From Sphingomonadales bacterium (GTDB lineage: Bacteria; Pseudomonadota; Alphaproteobacteria; Sphingomonadales; Sphingomonadaceae), in assembly GCA_028868535.1 (NCBI GenBank), contig JAGWUH010000015.1, forward strand, positions 1 through 64,000: a stretch of 64,000 bases of DNA, read 5' to 3'. The stretch's first letter is position 1. Every line of letters starts with the position of its first letter. The translations under genes were made by a program, and so were the position numbers. Below are positions 16,137-25,708 of the stretch, piece by piece. Below the pieces are notes generated by a model. It worked only from the letters and a program-made list of their open reading frames with translations, ran no database searches and was not told the origin of the DNA.

Positions 16137-17507
16137 ATGGCTGCTGTTTCCTTCGCCCATGCCGCGCCCGGCGAACCGGGGCGCTGGCAGGTGCTCCGCC
16201 TTGCCGCGCTGTCGGTGCCGATCTACGCGGCGGCGCAACCGGTGATGGCGTTCGTGCCGGCGATCCTGTCGCGGCACTACGGCATCGGCCTGGCCAGCCT
16301 GGGGCTGGTGTTCCTGATCGGGCAGGCGGTCAACGCCTTGCTCGACCCGCTGGTCGGCGCGTTGAGCGACCGCACCGCGAGCCGCTTCGGCCGCCGCCGG
16401 CCCTGGGTCGCCGGGGGTGGGGTGCTGTTCCTGTTCGGGTCGGCTCTGCTGTTCTTTCCGCCGGCCGGCGTCGGCATCGGCTGGGTCGCTGCCGGCGCGT
16501 TCCTCTATTTCTGCGGATCGTCGATCGCGACGACCGCGCTGCTGGCCTGGTCCGGCGAGATCAGTGGCGATTATCGCCGGCGGACGGCGATAGCCTCGTT
16601 GTTCACGTTCCTGTCGGCGGCGGCACTGGTGCTGGCGCTGCTCCTGCCGGCGATCGCCGACCGGGTGCGCCCGGGTGACGGTCCGCTGCGGCTGACGCTG
16701 TTCGGCGCGCTGGTGCTGGCGACGGGCCTGCCGGGCCTCTGGCTGACGCTGACCGCGGTGCCCGATCCGGCCGCGCCGGCGGTGCGGACACGGCCCGGCC
16801 TCCGCGCGGCGCTGCGCGCGGTGTTCGCCGATCGCCAACTGCTGCGGGTGCTGGCCGCCGATACGCTGGTGACCAGCGGGCAGGGCGTGCGCACGGCGCT
16901 GTTGCTGTTCGTCGTCACGCTCTATCTCGGCCGGCCGGAATGGGCGGGAGCGCTGTTCCTGTTCCAGTACAGCTTCGGGCTGCTGGCGGCGCCGATCTGG
17001 CAGCGTATCGGCCGAACGCTGGGCAAGGCGCGCGCGGCGGTCCTGGCGGAGCTGGCGCAGGCGGCGATCAACCTCGGCCTGCTGGCGCTGACCCCCGACC
17101 GCTTCGGCCTGATGCTGGCGCTCGCCGCCGCGCAGGGGCTGACGCAGGGCGCCGGCAACCTGATGCTGCGGGCGATGGTCGCCGACCTTGCCGATGCCGC
17201 CCGCGCCGACAGCGGCGAGGAGCGTGGCGGGCTGTTCTATTCCGCGTTCAGCATTTCCGCGAAGCTGGGTGGCGCACTGGCGCTGGGCCTGGCGCTGCCG
17301 CTGCTGGGCGCGCTCGGCTTCGACCCGCACGGCGCCAACGGCCCGGCCGCGCTCCACGCGCTGCTGCTGGTGTTCGCGCTTGGCCCGGCACTCGGCCATG
17401 CCGCGGCGGCGGCATTGCTCACCGGATTTCCGCTCGACGAAGCCGCCCATTCCGAAATTCGCGCCCGGCTCACGGCCCGTGATGCCGCTCTCGTGCCGGC
17501 CGAATGA
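16137..17507 (+). CDS. MFS transporter of the GPH (glycoside-pentoside-hexuronide) type
   Basis: A 456-aa integral inner-membrane protein with about 12 hydrophobic segments. The cytoplasmic loop after helix 2 reads DPLVGALSDRTASRFGRRRPW, the hallmark D-P-x-x-G-x-x-x-D/S-R-T-x-x-x-x-G-R-R-R-P-W of GPH/MFS_2 sugar-cation symporters. The region TTALLAWSGEISGDYRRRT is also typical. Substrates of the family are glycosides or uronides. It precedes the dioxygenase by 40 bp and probably begins the operon-like run to 22410. Confidence 0.85.
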   Translation: MAAVSFAHAAPGEPGRWQVLRLAALSVPIYAAAQPVMAFVPAILSRHYGIGLASLGLVFLIGQAVNALLDPLVGALSDRTASRFGRRRPWVAGGGVLFLFGSALLFFPPAGVGIGWVAAGAFLYFCGSSIATTALLAWSGEISGDYRRRTAIASLFTFLSAAALVLALLLPAIADRVRPGDGPLRLTLFGALVLATGLPGLWLTLTAVPDPAAPAVRTRPGLRAALRAVFADRQLLRVLAADTLVTSGQGVRTALLLFVVTLYLGRPEWAGALFLFQYSFGLLAAPIWQRIGRTLGKARAAVLAELAQAAINLGLLALTPDRFGLMLALAAAQGLTQGAGNLMLRAMVADLADAARADSGEERGGLFYSAFSISAKLGGALALGLALPLLGALGFDPHGANGPAALHALLLVFALGPALGHAAAAALLTGFPLDEAAHSEIRARLTARDAALVPAE

Positions 17508-17547
17508 CCCCCTGAAGTCCCCCAACCCCCTGACAGGAGCTTTTCCC

Positions 17548-18504
17548 ATGGCCACTCTGGTACCTTCCTATCCCAATGCCGTCGACCCGGCTTCGCCGCT
17601 GACCATTCGCCCCGTTACCGGCCGCATCGGCGCGGTCATCGAAGGGGTGACGCTGTCGGGCGATCTCGATGCGGCGACGGTCGCCGCGATCGAGGCCGCC
17701 GTGATCCGCCACAAGGTCGTGTTCTTCCGCGGCCAGCACCACCTGACCGACGCAGCGCACGAGGCTTTCGCCAGCCTGTTCGGCGATCCGGTGGCGCATC
17801 CGACGGTGCCGGTGGCCGAGGGCTCGCAGTACCTGCTCGAGCTTGACAGTCGCGAGGGTTATGCGGCGTCGAGCTGGCACACCGACGTGACGTTCGTCGA
17901 CGCCTATCCGAAGGGCTCGATCCTGCGGGCGATCACCGTGCCGGAGGCGGGCGGCGATACGGTCTGGGCCAATGGCGAGACGGCCTACGAGGGCCTGCCG
18001 GAGCCGCTGCGCCAGCTCGCCAACAAGCTGTGGGCGGTCCACACCAACAATTACGACTATGCCGCGGTGCTGGGTGCGGGCGGGCCGGCGAGCGAGGCGC
18101 AGAAGGCGCAGGCGGCCGCGCACAAGGCGGTGTTCGCCGCCACCGTCTACGAGACCGTGCATCCGGTCGTGCGCGTGCATCCGGTCTCGGGGCAGCGGAG
18201 CCTGCTGCTGGGCCACTTCGTGCGCGAGTTCGCGGGCCTGAACAAGGCCGATTCGCAGGCGCTGTACAACGTGCTGCAAAACCACATCACCCGCGAGGAG
18301 AACGTCGTGCGCTGGCGCTGGCAGCCGGGCGAAGTGGCGTTCTGGGACAACCGATCGACCCAGCACCGCGCGGTGGCGGACTTCGGCCTGCAGCGCCGCA
18401 CGCTGCGTCGCGCCACCATCAACGGCGAGGTGCCGGTCGGCATCGACGGACGCCAGAGCCGGACGGTGAAGAAGGAGAAGCAGGCGGCCGCCATTCCCGC
18501 CTGA
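17548..18504 (+). CDS. TauD/TfdA-family Fe(II)/2-oxoglutarate dioxygenase
   Basis: A 318-aa dioxygenase. The iron ligands are visible as WHTDVTF (His111, Asp113) and QHRAV (His273), with the 2-oxoglutarate-binding Arg in RRTLRRAT about 14 residues on. The N-terminal VFFRGQHHLTDAAHEAF is typical of TauD/AtsK proteins, which hydroxylate taurine, alkyl sulfates or aryloxy-acids and so release sulfite, sulfate or the acid. AGGAG precedes the ATG at 17548; upstream in-frame codons belong to the shadow of the MFS gene. A GC-rich hairpin follows. Confidence 0.88.
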   Translation: MATLVPSYPNAVDPASPLTIRPVTGRIGAVIEGVTLSGDLDAATVAAIEAAVIRHKVVFFRGQHHLTDAAHEAFASLFGDPVAHPTVPVAEGSQYLLELDSREGYAASSWHTDVTFVDAYPKGSILRAITVPEAGGDTVWANGETAYEGLPEPLRQLANKLWAVHTNNYDYAAVLGAGGPASEAQKAQAAAHKAVFAATVYETVHPVVRVHPVSGQRSLLLGHFVREFAGLNKADSQALYNVLQNHITREENVVRWRWQPGEVAFWDNRSTQHRAVADFGLQRRTLRRATINGEVPVGIDGRQSRTVKKEKQAAAIPA

Positions 18505-18513
18505 TCTCCCCCG

Positions 18514-18553
18514 CCCGCCGGCGCGCACAACCTCTCCCGCGCGCGCCGGCGGG
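18514..18553 (+). terminator. strong hairpin after the dioxygenase gene
   Basis: CCCGCCGGCGCGC (18514-18526) pairs without mismatch with GCGCGCCGGCGGG (18541-18553) around a 14-nt loop, followed by only a short T run. It may end or attenuate transcription before the PPIase gene. Confidence 0.5.
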
Positions 18554-18588
18554 CCCATTTCCAGCCAACCAGCAGGGGGCCTGCCGCG

Positions 18589-19475
18589 ATGTACCAGGAC
18601 TTTTCCCGCGAGGCCGCGCCGGCCTTCGCCCCGGGCCGGGCCGGCCGCCGCGACTGGCGGAGCCGGCTGCGGCCGCTGCTGCGCGAGCCGCTGACGCACT
18701 TCCTGGTGCTCGGCGCGCTGATCTTCGCGGTGTCGCACTGGCTGGAAGCACGGTCGCAGCGCTATGTCATCCATGTCGCGCCGGCCGACCTGACGCGGAT
18801 CGAGAACGGCTATGTCCAGCAGTACGGCAGCGCGCCCACGCCGGCGCAGCTGCGCACGATGGTCGACAACACCGTGCGCGAGGAGATCTACCTGCGCGAG
18901 GCGCTGGCGCTGGGGCTGGACCGCAACGACGAGATCGTGCGGCGGAGGCTGGCGCAGAAGTACCAGTTCCTGCAGGCCGACATGGCGACGCCACGCCCGC
19001 CGTCCGAGGCCGAGCTGCGGCGCTGGTTCGATGCCCATGCGGCGCAGTTCGCGGAGGCGCCGCGGCGCAGTTTCGACCAGCGCTATTTCGCCATCGACCA
19101 GCGCGGCGAGGCGGCGGCCAGGGCGCTGGCGACGGCGCGGCTGGCGGCGGGAGCGGGCGCGCCGGGTGACGAGTTCCCCGGGCCGAAGGTGGTCGCGCGG
19201 CTGGCGCAGGACGATGTCGAGCGGCTGTTCGGCAGCGCCGAACTTGCCCGCGCGGTGTTCGCGGCGCGGCCTGGTCAATGGCTCGGCCCGGTGCGATCGG
19301 GTTTCGGCTGGCACCTGATCCGCGTGACCGATGCCACGCCGGGCCGGGCGCGCGGCTTCGAGGAGGCGCGTGGCGACGCGCTGGCAGCCTGGCAGGACGA
19401 GGACCGCCGGGCGCGCAACGATGCCGCCTATCGGGCGTTGCTGGCGCGCTATACCGTGCGGGTGGAGCAGCGGCC

Positions 19476-19479
<4 letters not shown>
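18589..19479 (+). CDS. membrane-anchored parvulin-type peptidylprolyl isomerase
   Basis: A 296-aa protein. After a charged N terminus it has one membrane segment (about 37-54, FLVLGALIFAVSHWL) that anchors it with the rest in the periplasm. The body has the PpiC/SurA-like helical part (DLTRIENGYVQQYG; VREEIYLREALALGL) and a rotamase-like C-terminal domain with GQWLGPVRSGFGWHLIRV. It likely assists folding of the exported HupE-like or DUF3604 neighbours. Its stop overlaps the next start (ATGA). Confidence 0.82.
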
Positions 19480-20507
<1,028 letters not shown>

Positions 20508-20523
20508 GAGAAGGGGCAATATC

Positions 20524-22410
20524 ATGATCAGGAATGCAAAATGGCTGCTCGCCGGCGCGGCGGCGCTGCCGCTGGCCTACCATGTCGTCATCGGCTTCGG
20601 CAGCAAGGTCGAGGCGGCGCAGGAGGCGAGCCTGACGGCGCCGGTGCCGGCCAATCTCAAGGTCAATCCCGACCGCGACGCCTATTTCGGCGACCTGCAC
20701 CTGCACACCACCAACAGCTTTGACGCCTACATGCTGATGGGCACCAAGACCACGCCCGAGCAGGCCTATGCCTTCGCCAAGGGCGAGACCATCGACTATC
20801 TCGGCCAGCCGGTGAAGCGCTCGGAGCCGCTCGACTTCCTGGCGGTGACCGACCACTCCGAGAACATCGGCGTGTTCAACCAGCTCGACGATCCCGACAG
20901 CGCGTTTTCGCTGTCCGAACTCGGGAAGCTGGCGAAAGTCGGCGGCTACGAGAACTTCCGCAAGATCGTCGGCCTGCTGAGCGGCGGGCGGCTGGGGCCG
21001 GAGAACGAGAAGGTCGCCGCGTCAACCTGGGCGCGCAACATCGCCGCGGCCAACGCCGCCTACCAGCCCGGCAGGTTCACCAGCTTCATCGCCTATGAGT
21101 GGACGTCCATGCCCTCGGGCCAGAACCTGCACCGCAACGTGATCTTCCGCGGGGCGACCGCACCCTCGCCGTTCACCGCGCAGGATTCGACCGACCCGCA
21201 GGATCTCTGGACCTGGCTGTCGAAGATCCGCGGGCAGGGGTACGAGGCGCTGGCGATCCCGCACAACGGCAATGCCTCGAACGGGCTGATGTACGACTGG
21301 ACGACGCTGAAGGGCCGGCCGATCGACGAAGCCTGGGCGGAACTGCGCGCGGCGAACGAGCCGGTGTCCGAAGTGGCGCAGAACAAGGGAACCTCGGAAA
21401 CCCACCCGGTCCTGTCGGCCAACGACGAGTTCGCCGGTTACGAGATCTTCGACAAGCTGCTGCTGGGCAACGTGCCGTCGAAGCCGCAGGGTTCGTACTG
21501 GCGCGATGCGCTGGGGCGCGGATTGGTGATCCAGTCGCGGATCGGGGTGAACCCGTACAAGGACGGCGCGATCGGATCGGGAGACCTGCACTCCGGCCTT
21601 TCGGTCAATTCCGCCGAGGAATACGGCGGGATTGCCGCCGCCAACCTGGGCGGCGGCAAGGCCAGGTCGAAGGACGCGGCCGCTTCGGAAATCGGCGTCG
21701 GCAGCCAGCCGGCGAACTCGGGGCTGGCGCCGCAAGTGCTGAGCCCGGCGGCCTTGACCGGCGTGTGGGCGGAATCGAACACGCGCGAGGCGATCTTTGC
21801 GGCGCTGCGCCGCAAGGAAACCTACGCCACGTCGGGGAGCCACATTCGCCTGCGCTTCTTCGGCGGCTGGGGCTTTACCCCGGCGTTGCAGCGGCAATCG
21901 AACTGGGTCCATGCCGCTTATGCCAAGGGCGTGCCGATGGGGGGCGACCTGCCAGGGGCGGCGGGCAAGGCGCCGACGTTCGCGATCGAGGCGGTCAAGG
22001 ACCCGAAGCGGGGCAACCTCGACCGGGTGCAGGTGATCAAGCTGTGGCAGGTCGGCGGCAAACAGCAGGAGCGGGTGTTCGACGTCACCTGGGCGGGGAG
22101 CCGGCGGATCGATGCGAAGACCGGCAAGCTGCCGGCCATCGGCAACACCGTGGACCTGAAGACCGGCGGCTATGCCAACAGCATCGGTGCGGCGCGGCTG
22201 GCGACGGTGTGGACCGACCCGACTTTCCGGGCCCGCGACAATGCCGTGTACTATGTTCGCGTGCTGGAGATCCCGACGCCGCGCTGGACCACCTTGCGCG
22301 CGATCGAATACGGGCTGCCGCTGCCCAGGGACGTGCCGGCGACGATCCAGCAGCGCGCCTGGTCCTCGCCGATATGGTATTCGCCGGCTAGCCCCCCGAC
22401 CAGGGGCTGA
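20524..22410 (+). CDS. DUF3604 family exported protein (PHP-like)
   Basis: A 628-aa protein with an N-terminal hydrophobic signal (about 7-32) and the DUF3604 domain through most of the chain. AYFGDLHLHTTNSFDAY, FLAVTDHSEN, AIPHNGNAS and IGSGDLHSGLS carry the conserved His/Asp set resembling PHP-type metal-dependent phosphoesterases. The biochemical role is unknown; these proteins commonly occur with HupE-like and PPIase genes as here. It ends the co-directional cluster and is followed by a terminator hairpin. Confidence 0.85.
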   Translation: MIRNAKWLLAGAAALPLAYHVVIGFGSKVEAAQEASLTAPVPANLKVNPDRDAYFGDLHLHTTNSFDAYMLMGTKTTPEQAYAFAKGETIDYLGQPVKRSEPLDFLAVTDHSENIGVFNQLDDPDSAFSLSELGKLAKVGGYENFRKIVGLLSGGRLGPENEKVAASTWARNIAAANAAYQPGRFTSFIAYEWTSMPSGQNLHRNVIFRGATAPSPFTAQDSTDPQDLWTWLSKIRGQGYEALAIPHNGNASNGLMYDWTTLKGRPIDEAWAELRAANEPVSEVAQNKGTSETHPVLSANDEFAGYEIFDKLLLGNVPSKPQGSYWRDALGRGLVIQSRIGVNPYKDGAIGSGDLHSGLSVNSAEEYGGIAAANLGGGKARSKDAAASEIGVGSQPANSGLAPQVLSPAALTGVWAESNTREAIFAALRRKETYATSGSHIRLRFFGGWGFTPALQRQSNWVHAAYAKGVPMGGDLPGAAGKAPTFAIEAVKDPKRGNLDRVQVIKLWQVGGKQQERVFDVTWAGSRRIDAKTGKLPAIGNTVDLKTGGYANSIGAARLATVWTDPTFRARDNAVYYVRVLEIPTPRWTTLRAIEYGLPLPRDVPATIQQRAWSSPIWYSPASPPTRG

Positions 22411-22420
22411 GCGGCGAAGG

Positions 22421-22457
22421 GCGCTGGCCGGCCGGTGGGTCCTGTGCCGGCCAGCGC
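22421..22457 (+). terminator. rho-independent-like terminator after the DUF3604 gene
   Basis: GCGCTGGCCGG (22421-22431) pairs with CCGGCCAGCGC (22447-22457), loop 15 nt, followed by CTGTTT. The position 11 bp after the stop fits the end of the operon. Confidence 0.6.
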
Positions 22458-22607
22458 CTGTTTGCGGTGCAGGATCGCGCGCGCGATGGCGCCGTGGCGG
22501 CGGCGAATACCTAGGCGGCGGTTGAGTCGCCGGCAAGGCTGTTCCTTTACGACCGGAGGGGCTGGTCATTCGGGTCCGCACGTGTTTCGCTTACAGGCAG
22601 GTCGATT

Positions 22608-23690
22608 GTGGACGCCCGCGTTTCGTTTTCCCTCGATGCCCTCGGTCCCGCCCCCGCCGAACCCCGCGACGAACTGCTGCGGCAGGCGACGGTGGCCAGC
22701 GAACTCGGTTCCGAATTCGTCGCCAGCGTGCTGTCGGCCGCGTACCTTCAGCTCGAGCGCGCGCCGCGCCTGGCGGCGCTGATCGACCGCTGGCCGCACG
22801 ATCCGCGCGCATCGGCGATGGCGCTGCGGCTCAATGCCGGCATCCACGCGCTGGCGCGGCAAGGGCGGATTGCCTCGCTGAACGATCTGTTCGCCGGGCG
22901 CAGCGATGATTTCCTGGTGGCCGTGGCCGACGCTTTCCGATGGGGCGAGGCGACGCTGCTGGCGTGGATGGACCACCCGACGCAGACCAACGAGGTGGCC
23001 CGCTCGGGCGCGTTCATGGCGGCGCTGATGCTGCTCGCGCAGGAGCAGGGCATGCCGTTCGAACTGAACGAGATCGGCGCCAGCGCCGGACTCAACCTGA
23101 TGCTCGACCGTTACGATCACCGGCTGGGCGGTTGCCGGGCCGGGACGCCCGGCTCGCCGGTGGTGATCGCGCCCGAATGGCGCGGCGCCGCGCCGCTCGT
23201 GGCACCGGTGACGATCGCCGCGGCGCGCGGGGTGGACCTGCGGCCGTTGCGTCTGGACGATCCGCTCGCCCGCGAGCGCCTGCAATCCTACGTCTGGGCG
23301 GACGACACCATGCGCGCCTTGCGCCTGGGCCACGCGATCACCCTGGCCGAGTCCGATCCGCCGCAAGTCGACCGCGATCACGCGGCCGCCTGGCTGGAGC
23401 GCCGCCTGGCGGCGCCGCAGCCGGCCGGGACCTGCCGCGTCGTGCTGCACTCGATGGTGCTGCAATACTTGCCCGCCGACGAACGCGCGGCGGTGGAAGC
23501 GACGATCGCGGCCGCGGGTGGCCGCGCCGGGCGCGATGCGCCGCTGGCGCTGATCGGGTTCGAGTGGGACCGGGCGCGAACCGAGGTGCGGCTCGAGCTG
23601 ACCTGCTGGAACGGCCGGTCGGCGATGCCGTTGCCGCGGCTGCTGGCCCGCTGTCATGCCTATGGGGCGTGGATCGACTGGCAGGGCTGA
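22608..23690 (+). CDS. DUF2332 domain-containing protein
   Basis: A 360-aa soluble protein of the DUF2332 family, with the conserved stretch QTNEVARSGAFMAAL, ELNEIGASAGLNLMLDRY (a methyltransferase-like glycine-containing turn) and LHSMVLQYLP. The function of the family is unknown. The frame opens at a GTG at 22608 with a weak GCAGG upstream; no better ATG is available before the conserved part. A bidirectional hairpin separates it from the convergent chemoreceptor gene. Confidence 0.8.
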   Translation: MDARVSFSLDALGPAPAEPRDELLRQATVASELGSEFVASVLSAAYLQLERAPRLAALIDRWPHDPRASAMALRLNAGIHALARQGRIASLNDLFAGRSDDFLVAVADAFRWGEATLLAWMDHPTQTNEVARSGAFMAALMLLAQEQGMPFELNEIGASAGLNLMLDRYDHRLGGCRAGTPGSPVVIAPEWRGAAPLVAPVTIAAARGVDLRPLRLDDPLARERLQSYVWADDTMRALRLGHAITLAESDPPQVDRDHAAAWLERRLAAPQPAGTCRVVLHSMVLQYLPADERAAVEATIAAAGGRAGRDAPLALIGFEWDRARTEVRLELTCWNGRSAMPLPRLLARCHAYGAWIDWQG

Positions 23691-23746
23691 ACCCGCCGCT
23701 GCCCCGGTGGGGCCGCTCACGTTTTCCGCGATGCTGCACAAACAGG

Positions 23747-23777
23747 AAGGCCCGCCGTGGATCGCACGGCGGGCCTT
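23747..23777. terminator. bidirectional terminator hairpin
   Basis: AAGGCCCGCCGTG (23747-23759) is a perfect inverted repeat of CACGGCGGGCCTT (23765-23777) with a 5-nt loop. It lies between the convergent DUF2332 and chemoreceptor genes. Confidence 0.75.
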
Positions 23778-23805
23778 CGTCCATCAGGCGTGGACGCGGG
23801 GCCGG

Positions 23806-25641
23806 TCAGAACTCGGACCAGTCCTCGTCCGACTTGAGCGCGAGGTTGCCGCTGACCGGGGCCGGACGCGGCGCGGCGCGCGGTCGCGCCGGGGCGGGCG
23901 CAGGCGCGGCGATCACCGGCGGCGGCGCCGCGATCGGGCGGGCATCGCCAACGTTGAAGATGCCAAACGCCTGGATCAGCTGCTGTGCCTCGCCGGCCAG
24001 CGAGCGGGTCGCCGCGGTGGTCTGCTCGACCATGGCCGCGTTCTGCTGGGTCATCGTGTCCATCGCCGAGATCGCGTCGTTGACCGCCTTGAGGCGGCCG
24101 GACTGCTGTTCGGCGGCCTCGGCCATGCTCTCGATGTCGCTGCTGACGCTGGCGACGCGGTCGATGATGCGGCCGAGCGCGCCACCGGTCTCGTTGACCA
24201 GCTCGACGCCGCTGACGACGTGGCCTGACGCGGCCATGATGCGGTTCTTGACGTCGCTGGCGGCATCGCCGGCGCGCTGCGCCAGCGCCCGGACTTCCGA
24301 GGCGACGACGGCGAAGCCCTTGCCGGCATCGCCGGCGCGGGCGGCTTCGACCCCGGCGTTGAGCGCGAGTAGGTTGGTCTGGAAGGCGATGCCGTCGATG
24401 ACCGAGATGATCTCGGTGATCTCGCGGGTGGCCTGGTCGATGCCCTGCATCGCCTCGATTGCCTTCTGCACGACGGCGCCGCCCTGTTCGGCCTCGCTGC
24501 GCGCTTCGAGCACCGAGCGGTTGACGCTGGCGGCGAGCGAGGCGCTTTCGCCCACCTTGTGGGTGATTTCGGCCATCGCCGTGGCCGAAGCCTGGAGGCG
24601 CGCGGCCTGGTCCTCGCTGCGGTTCGACAAGTCCGCGGTCGCCTGGCGGATTTCCGCCGAGCTGGTGGCGATGGCATCGACGCTGCCGCGCACCGACGTC
24701 ATGACCTCGCACAGCTTGTCCAGCGCGTCGTTGAAATCGCTGGCAAGACCGCCGAACGCCGGCGGCAGGCCGTGCAGGCGCGCGCGCAGGTTGGAATTGG
24801 CGAGTTCGTGCAGCTTCTCGCCGATTTCCGCCATTGCGCGCTCGCGGTCGGCATCAGCGGCGACCTTGGCCAGCGCCGCCTCGCGGAACACGACCACGGC
24901 CCGCGCCATGTCGCCGAGCTCGTCGGCGCGCTCGACGCCGTCGACCTGGATGGTGTTGTGGCCTGCGGCGAGCTCGTTCATCGCGTGAGTGAGCGAGGAC
25001 ACCGGGCGGGCGATGTCGCGCGACAGCCAGCGCGACAGGCTGATGGCCAGCGCCAGCAGCGCCACGCCGCCGAGGCCGAGCGCGACCCAGGCGGTCACGA
25101 TCGCCGAGGACTGGCGTTCGGATTCGGCGGCGATCGCCTTGGTCTCGTGGTCGCGCAGGCCGCGGAGCGGCAGCACCGCCTCGCTCACCAGCGCGGCCTT
25201 GCCGCCTTCGCGGATCGACTGCTGCGCCGCGTCGCGCTGGCCGGACTTGACCATCGCGATCGACTTGTCGCCCCAGTTGGCGCGCCAGGCCTGCGTCTTG
25301 TCGCGCGAGGTCAGCAGCAGGGCGCGCAGATCGGGATGATCGAGCAGCTTTTCCAGCTCGGCCGAGGTGCGGTCGTACTCGTCGCGGCCTTCGTAATAGG
25401 ACTTGAGGTAGGAATCGTCCGCGGTCACCAGGTAGCCGCGCATCTGGCTGTTCTGGCGCAGCAGCGCGGTCTCCAGCGCCAGCGACTTGGCGAGGATCGA
25501 CTGGCTGAAATTCGTGCGCTCCGTCGATCGGTTGATCATCAGGATGTTGGCGGCGAACACCAGCATCATCACGGCCGCCGACAGGTTGATCGCCGCGAAC
25601 GACAGGACCAGCTTGCGGGGAATTTTCAGCGAGGAAAACAT
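23806..25641 (-). CDS. methyl-accepting chemotaxis protein
   Basis: A 611-aa transmembrane chemoreceptor. TM1 is about 10-32, the periplasmic part (about 33-185) resembles a four-helix-bundle sensor with a CHASE3-like [15 protein letters not shown] stretch, TM2 is about 187-205, followed by HAMP, and the signalling hairpin tip has [27 protein letters not shown]. The C terminus is an Ala/Pro-rich linker ending in DEDWSEF; W-x-x-F is the pattern of the CheR/CheB tether peptide. It lies 67 bp downstream of the TonB receptor in the same direction, so sensing and uptake of one compound may be linked. Confidence 0.88.
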   Translation of the reverse strand: MFSSLKIPRKLVLSFAAINLSAAVMMLVFAANILMINRSTERTNFSQSILAKSLALETALLRQNSQMRGYLVTADDSYLKSYYEGRDEYDRTSAELEKLLDHPDLRALLLTSRDKTQAWRANWGDKSIAMVKSGQRDAAQQSIREGGKAALVSEAVLPLRGLRDHETKAIAAESERQSSAIVTAWVALGLGGVALLALAISLSRWLSRDIARPVSSLTHAMNELAAGHNTIQVDGVERADELGDMARAVVVFREAALAKVAADADRERAMAEIGEKLHELANSNLRARLHGLPPAFGGLASDFNDALDKLCEVMTSVRGSVDAIATSSAEIRQATADLSNRSEDQAARLQASATAMAEITHKVGESASLAASVNRSVLEARSEAEQGGAVVQKAIEAMQGIDQATREITEIISVIDGIAFQTNLLALNAGVEAARAGDAGKGFAVVASEVRALAQRAGDAASDVKNRIMAASGHVVSGVELVNETGGALGRIIDRVASVSSDIESMAEAAEQQSGRLKAVNDAISAMDTMTQQNAAMVEQTTAATRSLAGEAQQLIQAFGIFNVGDARPIAAPPPVIAAPAPAPARPRAAPRPAPVSGNLALKSDEDWSEF

Positions 25642-25672
25642 CGTTTCATGTCCGATGGCAGGAGGAAGTCAG

Positions 25673-25699
25673 CCGGGCCGCCCGTTCGGGGCGGCCCGG
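25673..25699 (-). terminator. hairpin between the TonB receptor and chemoreceptor genes
   Basis: CCGGGCCGCCC (25673-25683) pairs perfectly with GGGCGGCCCGG (25689-25699), loop GTTCG. It lies 10 bp after the receptor stop. No T-tract follows on the minus strand, so it may only attenuate read-through into the chemoreceptor gene. Confidence 0.5.
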
Positions 25700-25708
25700 G
25701 TGCCGGGT